From: Sindora glabra
Taxonomy: Eukaryota; Streptophyta; Magnoliopsida; Fabales; Fabaceae
DNA: 64,000 nucleotides
Direction: 5' to 3'
Assembly: GCA_020226215.1 (NCBI GenBank)
Contig: CM035233.1
Span: forward strand, 6,262,001-6,326,000
The first letter of the stretch is position 1. Every line of letters begins with the position of its first letter. Both the position numbers and the translations under genes were made by a program. The notes under the pieces are model-generated. The model made no database searches. It had not been told where the DNA came from and worked only from the letters and a program-made list of their open reading frames with translations. This document shows, in pieces, positions 12,248-23,420 of this stretch.

Positions 12248-13406
12248 ATGCCAAGGAACAGGAAAACTGACAACAGGGGAGAATCCTCATCTAGGGACAC
12301 ACTTAGGTGGACCCCTGAAATGGATGCATTGTTGCTTGACGCATTACTGGAGGAAGTGCACAAAGGCAACAGACCTGATGGGACTTTCACTACAGCAGCG
12401 TATGCCACCATAGTAGCTGAGTTAAAGGAATCCATTGGACCATTCTTCCAGAAGCATCACATCAAAAATAGGTTGAGAACATTGAAGGAGCACTTTAACG
12501 AGTGCTATGACTTGTTTCACAAATGGAGTGGAGTCGCCTGGAATCCAACTACAAGAATGTTTGACGCTGAGCCAGAAGTATGGAACGAGATTTGTGCGGT
12601 AATGATTCAAATGGCATCATTTTAAAATGGCATGCCTTTACTTATAGTGTTTCACAAAAATACATATGTTTCGATTTTGGGGCACTAAGTGAGAGGTTAT
12701 CCATGTTGAATTTTTATCCATTGGAATGTTTGATTTGCAGGACAAGCCAGAAGCTCAGAAGTGGAAAAGGACTCCTATCCATAATTATGACAAGTTATTA
12801 GAGCTATTTGCTAGAGACAGGGCTACTGGTGCAAACGCTGAAACATTAAGGGACAAAGTTCATAGGTGGCAGAGTGCCCAATTTGACCTCAATGATAGCT
12901 TTGAATTTATGTCTGGTCCGGATCTTCAAGGGGGAAGTGAGGTTCCAAGTTTCACACAGCATGTTGATGCATTCAGTTCTGAGGGACCTCCATCCCACCA
13001 CTCTCAGGAGTATGCACCTTCAAATCCCTCCACTCATTCACAAGGAACTTCATCTTCAAAGGGTTCTAAAAGAAAAGCACCAATGGTTGATATTATTGAG
13101 AAAGGGTATGAAAGACTAGACATAGGAATGGAGAAGTTAACAGGTGTAATGAGAGAAGTGGCAGACAAACACACCCAGGCAATTAGAGAAAGTGTAGCAA
13201 TCTTTCAGAGTACTAGACCTCGTTACTATAGCGAGGCAGAAGTTTGGGGGGAGTTGGAAAACATAGGAGTGCCTCAAGATAACATGCTGATGTGTTATAA
13301 CTTCTTATGTGATAATGAGAAGGCTAGGAATAAATTCTTTGGTGTCCCACCTCATTTTCGTCTACAATTGTTGTACCAACTCATGGCAAATGTTGGAGAT
13401 GATTGA
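12248..13406 (+). CDS. Myb/SANT-like protein of the Harbinger element
   Basis: Two exons, 12248-12598 and 12741-13406, are joined by a 142-bp GT-AG intron and give about 338 residues. A trihelix-like Myb/SANT domain (Myb_DNA-bind_3 type) spans roughly residues 20-150: it starts RWTPEMDALLLDAL, has KNRLRTLKEHF in the middle, and continues across the splice into the HNYDKLLELFARDRATG block typical of this family. A Ser-rich linker with a basic KGSKRKAP patch follows, and the C-terminal 60 residues (YYSEAEVWGELENIG onward) match the conserved tail of plant proteins of this class. In PIF/Harbinger elements the Myb-like protein is known to bind the transposase and help bring it to DNA; that role is inferred here. 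A splice acceptor (CTTTACAG, ending at 12240) just before the ATG suggests a 5' UTR intron. The gene lies 441 bp downstream of the transposase on the same strand. Confidence 0.9.
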
Positions 13407-14559
13407 GTTGCTGAGGATGGAAGGATACAAGGCCACCTTGGAGAAGAGTATAGGGTAATGTGATTATTTATTGTTCTATATTGAGTTTGCACGATAGTTA
13501 ACTAGCTTGTTTGTATTTATGTCCTAACAGTTGTTATTCATATCCTTACGTGGTTTTCTGACTATGTGTTTATCTTAATTGTAGGTGTTTCAACTTTACT
13601 AATTCATGACAATGTGCCTGATCTGGAAGTGTGGGCTACACTAGACTATACACTGATCATTGTAGGGTGGGAGTTAGTTCTTGGATAAAATCATTCTCTT
13701 TGTTTGGTTATTCACAAGAACATGTGATTGGACACATCCATGTTGTGTTATGTATTATGTGTGTGTATAATTAGTACAGTATAAGATCTGACGACAATAT
13801 TATACTTTATGTAATATTAATTTTCGTACCAGAAGTATGTATATTTTTAATCCACTACTTATTGCCTTTATGTCTATGTGTGCATATGTGCACTGCAACA
13901 TTTAATCAATGTGATAGGTATTTGTTGTGTTTAGAATTATTGGAGCAGTGCAATGTTTGTATGTTGTACCCACGAAGCAAGTGTTTTTCGTTCAACCTTA
14001 GTTTTGTTGAATGTTATTCTCGCTACGTAAATAATTGCTTCTATGTGTATGTATGTATATGTGTACTGCAACAGTTAATGAACATGATATATATCCTCTG
14101 CTACCAAAAAATAAATTGACAATATTAGGAGTAATGTGTTATTTACTAATTTATTTTATGTATTGAGATATCATTTATTAATTAATTCTTTAATAAAAAT
14201 ATATTAATTATAGTCTTTAAAAAATGTATAATTTAATATTACTAATGTTATTAGGAATAAAATAAATTAAAATGTATTTAATTTTGATAAATGAAATTAT
14301 TATCATTAAATATGTATAATTCTATTCAACAATGATAGTATAGTAATTTTACTACCTCACCGTAAGTATTGAACAAAATATAATGCACATTCTTTAATAT
14401 TTATTAATTATATAAAAATTATAAATTATAAATATAAATATGTTAGGATTGAAGAAAAAATTTAATACATTTTCTTTCACCTATAAATTATTTGTTATCT
14501 AATTTTACTAAATAATATTATAACTATCTCAACATAACATAATAAAAGGACATTTTAGT
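13407..14559 (+). other. 3' part of the Harbinger element, noncoding
   Basis: No further gene was seen. A direct repeat of about 45 bp (phrases 'tatgtgcactgcaaca...taat' near 13885 and 'tatgtgtactgcaaca...taat' near 14057) lies here. The 85-residue open frame at 13862-14119 spans both repeat copies and is unlikely to be a gene. Confidence 0.5.
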
Positions 14560-14767
14560 CATTTTACTCATTCACATTTCCTTTCCCCTCTATTTTCACC
14601 CATTCCAAACAAAAGAAATTCATTTCACCCAGGTTTACTTCCCCTCCTATTTTCACCCATTCCAAACAACTCAGGTGAAATTACTTTCACCTCCATTTCC
14701 TCCCCCTCCATTTTCACCCCCCTCCATTTACACCCCCTCCCATTTTCACCTCCAGCCAAACATACCC
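14560..14767. repeat. Right terminal and subterminal repeats of the Harbinger element
   Basis: The segment holds at least eight copies of TTTTCACC or close variants, separated by C-rich spacers such as CCCCTCC, and ends CCAAACATACCC. This is the inverted counterpart of the left end. The phrase 'ttttcacccattccaaaca' occurs twice (near 14592 and 14650). Here the motif is GGTGAAAA on the inverted strand, while the left end often has GGCGAAAT. Confidence 0.72.
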
Positions 14768-15911
14768 TTAGAATCTTTATTATTTATAGATTTCCTAAGT
14801 ACCAAATGATAATTATTACAATTGATAATAATAATTATTTCCAACTAATAATCACTTATTGATAAATATTTATTATTGATTAAAATTAGATGTTAAGTAA
14901 ATATCAATTACAATAATTAATAGAAAAATTAAATATATTTTATGAATATTCACATAAATAAACATTTATAGCACTCCTCCTTATATATCCATTTTATAAA
15001 GAATATGTCTCATTAAAACCTTCACTAATGGTTTGTTTGTTTGGAGGGGAAAATAGTTTTTTGAAATTTGTTTCCCAATTTTCTTATGTTTGGACATTAA
15101 AAAAAGCTAGTCAATAGAAAATTAAAATTCGATTAACAAGAAAGTTACTTTAAGTTTTCGAAAAGCAACTTCCCAATTTGAAAGCTGGAATTCATTTTCT
15201 GCACATTCGTTGCTTAGCATCAGGGTGAACAAGCATAGAAGTCGAGGTAGTAGTATGAACGGAGAAGCAAAAAGGAGTTCCATTGGGACTATGGAGGTTT
15301 TGCTTGTAAAGAATGACAAGTTAAAGCCAAAGCCAGTTGATAATGACGCTGTAGAGCTACAATTAACTTAAGGATTTGGTTCGCTAAAAAGAAGTAAAGA
15401 TTAATGCCTTGAAGGCTCTCATATACAAGTCACAACTTTGGGGGTTTTGCCTAATTTTTATACAACATAGGAAAGTTATTTTAATTTTCTTGCTATTTTA
15501 TAATGAAGGCTCTGATATACAAAAATATTATAGGAAAAAAATCAGGCGGGTGTCATTTATTGCAATTTATTGTAGCTAGACACCCGAAGCCTACTTTCTT
15601 TCATTTAAGTGTACTTACGTATGGAAATTTACCACGATACCCAGAAAATAAAATAATATATTTACAATGCATTTTAAGAAGATAAAAAATATCAAAACAG
15701 AAACTTCTTTTTCTACATATTAAAATTGAAGAATTTTTAATTTAATACAAATAAAAAATAAAAGATTAAAAACTTATACGAATTAAATTGGAGAATTTTT
15801 AACTTTATAAAAATTAAATTAATATGAAATTTTAATTATAAATAAAATTAAAAAAATTAATTTTTAGCAATTAAAATAAATTTTTAGTTAATATAAAATT
15901 AAAAATAAATA

Positions 15912-16512
15912 AGAACTTAGAGATATAGTAACATGTTATTATTTGACAATTTAGTTATTAATTAGACTTAATTTATTCATTTATTTAGGATTTTTAGTTA
16001 GTGTTATTATTTTGAAATGAAATAATAATATATTATGATATGGAGAACAAATAGTAACATGATATTATTTGATAATTTATTTATTAATTAAACTTAATTT
16101 ATCCATTAATTTAAAATTTTTTTATTAGTATTACTGTTTTGAAATGAGATAGTAACATCCTCTTCTGTAGTATTTTGGTTATTAATTAGATTTGATTTAT
16201 CTATTTATTTAAAATTTTTAGTTAGTGTTATTGTTTTGAAATGAAATAATAACATCCCTTTCTTTAGTAGTTTAGTTTTTAATTAGACTTAATTTATCTA
16301 CTTATTTAAAATTTGTTATTGATGTTACTATTTTGGAACGAAACAATAATGTTACTGTTTGGAGAACAAATAATAACATGCACTTCTTTGACAGTTTAGT
16401 TATTCATTTGACTTGATTTATTCATTTATATGGAGTTTCTAGTTAGTATTACTATTTTGGAACGAAATAGTAACATATTTCTATTTGGATAACAAATAGT
16501 AACAAACTGTTA
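15912..16512. repeat. Hairpin-unit tandem array, left part
   Basis: About five diverged units of either about 125 bp or about 96 bp are present. Each unit contains a block like TTATTAATTAGACTTAATTT, then ATTCATTTATTT, then an inverted pair GTTACTATTT / AAATAGTAAC around a short loop. Long units add a second inverted pair around GGAGAA. The array continues at 23421 after the copia insertion. Confidence 0.85.
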
Positions 16513-16529
16513 ATCTCATCAATTGATAA

Positions 16530-16587
16530 TAAGATTTAAAATTTCGTTGCATATAATAATCCAAATTCCCAACAGTGGTATTAGAGC
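16530..16587 (+). repeat. 5' LTR remnant and primer-binding site
   Basis: The stretch GCATATAATAATCCAAATTC then CCAACA (ending at 16574) matches the end of the 3' LTR at 23393-23420 with few differences. One base later, TGGTATTAGAGC at 16576-16587 matches the initiator-Met tRNA primer site (usual form TGGTATCAGAGC) with one change. Upstream of about 16530 the similarity to the LTR stops. Confidence 0.85.
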
Positions 16588-17785
16588 TTCTTGCAAAAAC
16601 ATAGTTCTGATTATGTGTTTTACTTCCTTTGATGAATATTTATATGATAAATATATGTCAAATCTGTTTTAGAACATGATTTTTTATGATAATTATGTTA
16701 TGAAATATATATGTCAATCATCCTCCTTATCTTGGTTACATATATTTCTTAGCAATTATTACATATGATGCATGAATGTGTTGCATAGTATGGCCCTTGG
16801 AGTTTTTATGGACGGATTTTAAATACAACCTGCGTGTTGTGTCTTTCTCTATTTTTCTAATGTATATTCTTTTCTCATCTTACTCTCCCCAAATGAAGCT
16901 CGAGGTTTCTATTGTAAATTTGTAGTTGCAATGGAGCATTCTTGGCTTGGAACAAGGAGAAGCTAAGGAGCTATGGGACAAGGAGAAACTAAGGAGTTAG
17001 TTAGAAATGTAATTAGAAAATAGAATTTTGGAGCCATACTATGTGACATTTTAATTTCTTTATTATGTGATGATATTGATGAGCATGCATTTATTATATG
17101 ATAGAATGTGTTCCTACTATATGATAGTTCTATTCATTGTATAATATATGATATGCGGTAGTCTATTTTATTCATTTACTTTATATGATGTATGAGATAT
17201 GATAGATATATTGCATGAATAAATAGGCTAGTTATGGTGAGATCTGATAATAATTAAGTTAAAATCCCTTATCTAAAATATTAAGTCAGTAATAATTTAT
17301 GATGCCTTCCAATGTTTGGCACTCATCAAGGCCTCGATCGACATAAGGTAGGTTTGCCAAAGCAAGGTACCTCGTTTATCTTAGTGAGACGCGACTGGAT
17401 GATAGTGATATCCGAATGTCAAATATTGGGTCCGACTTAACTAGGATATCTCAATAGGATTGAGACTTAGAGGCATAGAGTTAGGCTTTAGTTCATAAGA
17501 TGGACTAGAACAAGTGTTGTTCATCCAACTATCCAAGAGTTGTATATGATACAATTGGCAAGTGTTGCCTCCCTAAATAATTAAGTTTTAAATGATTAAC
17601 CAAAGCTATAAGGCTTGGTGAAATATGGATCTTGGCCCACTAGAAAGCTTAGACAATATGACTTTCTGAATTAATAGTGAGGGCTATTAATTTGAATGAA
17701 ATAGTGGGAGGTACATTTAATAAAAGACCTTATTAAATGTTTTAAATTTAATACTTACTTTGCATATTTCTGTTGTAGATAACCA

Positions 17786-18678
17786 ATGACTAATACATCA
17801 AATAACTTATCACTACGATCGATCCTTGAGAAGGATAAACTGAATGGGCCAAACTTCCTGGACTGGTATAGGAATTTGAGGATAGTCCTCAAACATGAGC
17901 AAAAAATGTTATCCTAGAGGAACCTGTTTCTCAAGAACCTGAAGCTATTGCCTCTCGAGCTCAAAAGGATACTTATAAGAATCATCATGATGACGCATTA
18001 GATGTCGGTTATCTCATGTTGACTACCATGGACTCTAAGCTTCAGAAGTAACATGTGAACATGGAAGCTTATGACATGCTTGAACATCTTAAGAAGCTTT
18101 ATGAAGGCCAAGCTTAGCATGAGAGGTTTGATGTGACAAAAGCCTTGTTTCAGTGCAAACTGGCAGAAAGAAACCTTGTTGGGCCTCATGTACTCAAAAT
18201 GATTGGGTATGTTAAGAACCTTGAGAGATTGGGTGCTCCACTAAGTCAAGAGTTAGCCACTGAATTAATTTTGCAATTGTTGCCACAGAGTTATGGTCAA
18301 TTTATCATGAATTACAGCATGAATGAAATTAACAAACCACTGCCAGAATTGTTAAGCATGTTAAGAACTGCTAAACAAAATTTGCAAAAGACTAAGCCTA
18401 ATACCATAATGATGGTTCAAAAGGGCAAAGGCAAAGGAAAAGACAAGGGCAAAAATAAGAAGGATTCTAAATCTAAAGGCAAGCCCAAGTCTAAATTCTC
18501 TGCACTGAAACTAAAAGGGGGTGTGGCTAAGGAAGGGACATGCTTCCATTGCGGTCAGACCGGACATTGGAAAAGAAACTATAAATTTTATCTGGAAGAT
18601 CTGAAAAAGAAGAAGGGAAATGAGACTTCCGCTTTAGGTATCTATGTTATAGAAATTAATATTTCAACTTCTACATTT
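17786..18678 (+). pseudogene. copia gag, broken
   Basis: Gag is the structural protein of the retrotransposon particle. It starts at ATG 17786 (MTNTSNNLSLRSILEKDKL, then NGPNFLDWYRNLRIVLKHEQ), a typical copia gag N-terminus. A one-base loss near 17910 shifts the frame. The new frame continues through EEPVSQEPEAIASRAQKD, a TAA at 18049, a TAG at 18115, and then a long open part from about 18133. A Lys-rich stretch (KGKGKGKDKGKNKK) precedes the zinc knuckle CFHCGQTGHWKRNY at 18541-18582, in which the fourth ligand is Tyr instead of Cys. Both internal stops lie where Gln or Arg would be expected. The gene cannot make a full Gag. Confidence 0.88.
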
Positions 18679-21600
18679 TAGGTATTAGATACCGAATGCA
18701 GTTCTCATATTTGTACAAATGTGTAGGAACTACAAAGGAGTAGGACTCTAGCTAAAGGCGAAGTGGACCTACGAGTTGGCAATGGAGCAAGAGTTGCTAC
18801 GCTAGTTGTAAGGACATATTATCTATCTTTACCTTCTGGTTTAGTAATAGAATTAGAAGATTGTTATTTTATGCCTGCTATCAGCAGGAATATTATTTCT
18901 ATTTCTTGTTTGGACAAGAAAGGTTTTTCATTTATAATAAAGAACAAAAGTTATTCAGTTTATTTAAATGAAATGTTTTACTGCAATGCACAAATGTTCA
19001 ATGGGCTCTATATTCTTGATCTTGAAATGCCTGTCTATAACATAAACACTAAGCGATTTAAATCAAATGATTTAAATCCAACCTATCTCTGGCATTGTCG
19101 TTTGGGCCATATAAATGAGAAGCGCATATCCAAGCTCCATAAAGATGGATTCTTGGATTCATTTGATTTTGAATCATATGAAATATGCGAATCTTGTTTG
19201 CTAGGTAAAATGACTAAAACACCATTCACTGGACACAGTGAAAGGGCTAATGATCTATTAAGTCTCATACATACTGATGTATGTGGGCCTATTAGTTCAC
19301 CTGCTAGAGGAGGTTTCTAGTACTTTATTACATTTATTGATGATTTCAGTAGATATGGATATGTGTATCTTATGAAACATAAATCAAAATCCTTTAAAAA
19401 GTTCAAGGAATTCAAGAATGAAGTGCAAAACTAACTTAGTAAAAGTATTAAAATACTTCGATCAGATCGAGGTGAAGAATACTTAAGCCAAGAATTTGAT
19501 GACTATCTAAAGGATTGTAGTATAATATCATAGCTCACTCCACCTAGAACATCGTAATGGAAAGGTGTTTTAGAAAGGAGGAATCGTACCTTGTTAGACA
19601 TGGTACGATATATTATGAGTCATACAGATCTTCCAATTTCCTTTTGTGGGCATTCTCTAGAGACAGCTGCTTTTACCCTCAATCGTGTTCCCTTTAAAAT
19701 GGTTCAAAAGACTCCATATGAGATATGGACTGGGAAATGTCCTAGCTTGTCTTTTATAAAGATTTGGAGTTGCGAGGCCTATGTAAAACGTTAAGTTTCT
19801 GATAAGCTTGGACCCAAATCGGACAAGTGCTACTTTGTAAGGTATCCTAAGGAAACTAAGGGATAGTATTTCTATAATCCTAGTGAAGGCGCAATGTTTA
19901 TCGCACGAACTGGTATTTTTCTAGAAAGAGAATTTATCTCTAAGAAAAATTGTGAGAGGAAAGTAGAAATCAAAGAAGTGCGAGACTCACAAAGTAACAC
20001 TGAACCTATAATAGAGCATGAAAAAAGACCACAAGATGTTGTAGGTCAAGAACTAACTCAAGTAACACAAGGCCTACGTAAGTCTGGTAAGATATGCCAT
20101 GAGCTCGAGAGATATGGATTTCTTATGACTCAAAATGGCAATGTTTTGCTCATGGATCAAGATGAACCTACAACTTACCAAGAAGCTATAAAAGGGCCAG
20201 ACTCTGAGAAATGACTTGAGGCCATGAAATCTGAGATGGATTCCATGTATACTAACTAAGTATGGACTTTGGTTGATCCACCTGAAGGGGTAAAACCCAT
20301 TAGGTGCAAATGGGTTTTCAAGAAGAAAATCGACATGGATGGTAACGTGCAAACCTTTAAGGGACGATTAGTCATAAAAGGTTATAGGCAAGTTCATGGT
20401 ATAAACTATGATGAGACCTATTCTCCAGTTGCCATGCTTAAATCCATTCGAATTTTGCTTGCTATTGCAGCTTTTTATGATTATAAAATCTGGCAGATGG
20501 ATATCAAAACTGCTTTTCTTAATAGAAAGCTCCTCAATGATGTGTACATGACACAGCCCGAGTGTTTTGTCATTCCTAAAATTGCTGAAAAGGTATGTAA
20601 GCTACAACAATCCATTTATGGATTAAAGCAAGCTTCACGGAGTTGGAATCTTTATTTTGATGAGGCAATCAAAGAATTTAGTTTCATAAAAAATGAAGAT
20701 GAATCTTGTGTTTACAAAAAGGTTAGTGGGAGCACAATTATTTTCCTTGTATTGTATGTGAATGACATACTACTCATCGAAAATGATATCCCTACACTAC
20801 AAACAGTAAAGACTTAGTTAGGGAATTATTTCTCGATAAAAGAATTAGGTGCAACTGCCTATATACTAGGTATTAAGATCTATAGAGATAGATCAAGAAA
20901 ATTACTTAGCCTAAGTCATAGTACATACATAGATAAAGTGTTAAAACGGTTTAACATGCAAGAATCTAAAAGAGGATTTTTACCTATGTCACATGGCATA
21001 AATTTGTCCAAAGCTCAGTGTCCTTCGACACAAGATGAGAAGGACCGCATGAATAAGATACTATATGCATTAGCAATTGGATCTATCATGTATGCCATGA
21101 TATGTACTCGTCCTGATGTCTCGTATGCTTTAAGCATGACGAGCAGATACCAGTCAAATCCAGGCGAACCTTACTGGACTGCCGTTAAGAATATCCTTAA
21201 GTACTTAAGAAGGACTAAGGATTCATTCTTAATATATGGAGGAGAGGAAGAACTTATTGTAAAAGGTTACACTGATGCCAGTTTCCAATCTGACAAGGAT
21301 GACTTTAAATCATAATCAGGTTATGTATTTAGCTTAAATGGTGGTACTGTGTGCTGGAAGAGTTCAAAGCAGGAAACAGTGGCCGACTCTACTACAGAGG
21401 TTGAGTATATTACGGCCTCTAATGCGTCAAAAGAGGCTGTTTGGATAAAAAAGTTCATTACTGAACTTGGCGTTGTTCCTAACATCGCAAACCCAGTGGA
21501 TCTCTATTGTGACAACAATAGAGCCATTGCACAAGCCAAGGAACCTAGATCTCACTAGCGATCCAAACATATACTTAGGCTTTTCCATCTCATTCGAGAA

Positions 21601-21744
21601 ATCATCGATAGAGGAGATGTGAAGATATGCAAAGTACCAACGTATGATAATATCACCGACCCACTGACAAAGCCTTTAACACAGAAAAAGCATGATAGTC
21701 ATATTATGTCACTTGGTATTAGATACATGAGTGATTGGCTCTAG
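18679..21744 (+). pseudogene. copia pol polyprotein, many stops, no frameshift
   Basis: All segments share one frame from 18133 to the terminal TAG at 21742-21744. Protease: the active-site triplet is DTE (18688-18696) instead of DTG. Integrase: zinc motif WHCRLGHI and CESC near 19090-19200; catalytic Asp in HTDVCGP (about 19270) and in FIDDFSRYG; the Glu region reads VLERRNRTLLDMVR. Reverse transcriptase: WVFKKKIDMDGNVQTFKGRL from about 20308, DIKTAFLN, YGLKQASRSWN; the catalytic box is YVND (20755-20766) instead of YVDD. RNase H: YTDASFQSD, then SSKQETVADSTTEVEY and DNNRAIAQAK. About a dozen in-frame stops (among them 18679, 19318, 19432, 19792, 20212, 20815, 21313, 21556) mostly replace Gln or Trp codons. 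Protease and reverse transcriptase are therefore dead by point mutation as well. Confidence 0.92.
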
Positions 21745-21747
21745 TCC

Positions 21748-21758
21748 AAGTGGGAGAT
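21748..21758 (+). other. Polypurine tract of the copia element
   Basis: AAGTGGGAGAT directly precedes the 3' LTR start TGTTGG. This is the usual plus-strand priming site of plant Ty1/copia elements. Confidence 0.9.
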
Positions 21759-23420
21759 TGTTGGTATGTGTCCTAGGAACCAATCATATAGATGATTGAA
21801 ATAAGACACAATGTATTATGATTTATTTTAGGTAATTTAATTATTATATTTTGCTCTCATAATTTTATTATTATTCTATGCGATTTATAACTTAATATAA
21901 TAATTATCCTTGGAATAGCTTCGCTATTCCTAAAATGCCCTTAGTCAAGTATTATTACGAAAAGAATAGTAATAATACATCGAGACTAGTATGTAAAATG
22001 ATTGATGATTACGAATCATGGATATGTGATATCAAGTCAATACATGAGTACATTATTAGTGAACAATGTACTGGACTGACCCACTATGAGAATATTGCAT
22101 GGATAGAGGTGTTATAAGTTGTTCTCATATGATCACAAATACATATAAACCTTTGATTTGAAGTTACTACAATTTCCTACATGAGGAATTACTCACTTTA
22201 ATATTGTCTTATGTCACCTTTAATCAGGATGACGAATAGGGCATTAATTGGGTGTGTCATTAATCGTGCAGAGGAAAGTGAGTGATGTAGATGAGATTTT
22301 GTTACTCTTGTATAAAAGAGAAATATCCTTAGGCCCCTTAATTGAGTGAGACTTAGAAATGCATGGCCATGCTCAATTGGATTAATATGTGATATTAATC
22401 ATTTATTTTAAATCTACTCAGTATCAAGAAATATAAATTGAACATTGACGAGGATGACACATTCCATACCTCTGGTTCAATTTGGATATTATTACAAAAG
22501 GGTTATAATGCAAAACATTGATCATGTATTAGGTGGATGTCGAATCACAGACATTCTTACTACTTGAGTGGCAGTGATGTATTGCTAAATATTGCTCACT
22601 GTCTATGGCTTAATAACGAGTCATTGTCAATGTAGTAAGAATCTACAAGGTCATACAAAAGGAGTAGGAATAAGACAATAATTAATTGGACTTTAATTAT
22701 ATTAATATCCAATTAATTGGACTTATTTTCGTGCATATATATTATTATTAAGAATAATAATGTGTTATTCACATAATATATATATATTATATGATATTAT
22801 TTGATATTAAAGTAATATCAAATAATTATATTATTAGATATTAGATAAATATATTATAAGATAATATTATTTTGATATTTGATAACTATATGCAATTATC
22901 TAATATTAAGATATTTATATTATGAGATAATATTATTTAATATTAGATAAGTAATAGATAAGTCATATCTCTCCCCATTATCTCTAAGATAAAAATAAGA
23001 TAAGTTGTTAAGTGTGATTAGGATTTTAGAAGCATTATCTTAGTAGCACTAGGATTGTGGTGTGCCTAAGTTTTATAAAAGGGGACTTGAGGGTAGCACT
23101 TTTTACAACACGCTCAAAGCTTCCATACAAACCCTAAAGCACTCAGAAAACATCCAATCCTAATTCATAGAGAGAAAAATGCATCATAGCAGATTTGTGG
23201 AGGGTGAGAGGTCGTTGTTCATTCTGTGTGGATACCATAGAGACGTTGTACTTTCCGGCTGGCGTTTGATTCATCCACTCTCAAGTTTTGATCAGTAGAA
23301 ATACGAGTGCTCAATAGGTAAAATCCTAATCATTGATTTATGCTTTTTGCATGGATCCTAGGTAAAATTCGGATCAAAATTTTGAAATTTTGCTGCATAT
23401 AATAATCCGAATTCCCAACA
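21759..23420 (+). repeat. 3' LTR of the copia element, 1662 bp
   Basis: The LTR begins TGTTGGTATG and ends GAATTCCCAACA, so its ends are the inverted pair TGTTGG/CCAACA. A TATA box, TTTTATAAAAGGGG (near 23071-23084), would mark the start of transcription, followed by the leader with ACAACACGCTCAAAGC. The stretch 22735-22960 is very AT-rich with many short palindromes. A diverged relative lies at 61823-63580. The 60-residue open frame at 21935-22117 is inside the LTR and is not a gene. Confidence 0.92.

Larger units (their letters stand above)
8209..14767 (+). mobile_element. Complete PIF/Harbinger DNA transposon, 6.6 kb
   Basis: The element is flanked by TTA on both sides (8206-8208 and 14768-14770), the hallmark 3-bp target duplication of the PIF/Harbinger superfamily. 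Its ends are inverted: GGGTACGTTTGG at the left and GGGTATGTTTGG read inward from the right, followed on each side by AGGTGAAA and a G-rich stretch. Inside, on the plus strand, are a spliced DDE transposase gene and a spliced Myb/SANT-like gene. Both open frames are uninterrupted once the GT-AG introns are removed. Two genes, intact ends and an intact target duplication make this a candidate autonomous copy. Transcription or mobility cannot be judged from sequence alone. Confidence 0.93.
16513..23420 (+). mobile_element. Ty1/copia retrotransposon, 5' LTR almost deleted
   Basis: The element has a primer-binding site, a gag-pol region, a polypurine tract and a full 3' LTR, all on the plus strand. 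Only about 45 bp of the 5' LTR remain. Domain order (gag, protease, integrase, reverse transcriptase, RNase H) is that of Ty1/copia. The lineage may be Tork/Angela-like, from the 1.7-kb LTR and the protein style, but this was not tested. Gag has one frameshift; pol has only stop codons. Confidence 0.9.

Noticed and set aside
12580..12801. Small open frame between the two Myb exons
   Set aside because: It lies mostly in the intron 12599-12740 and is out of frame with both exons.
15213..15366. Possible gene fragment with the peptide GTMEVLLVKNDKLKPKP
   Set aside because: It faintly recalls C2-domain proteins, but the similarity ends after a few residues and there is no second motif.
16576..16587. 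tRNA-like match
   Set aside because: It is only the 12-bp primer-binding site of the copia element, not a tRNA gene.
21935..22117. 60-residue open frame after the copia pol
   Set aside because: It lies inside the 3' LTR.
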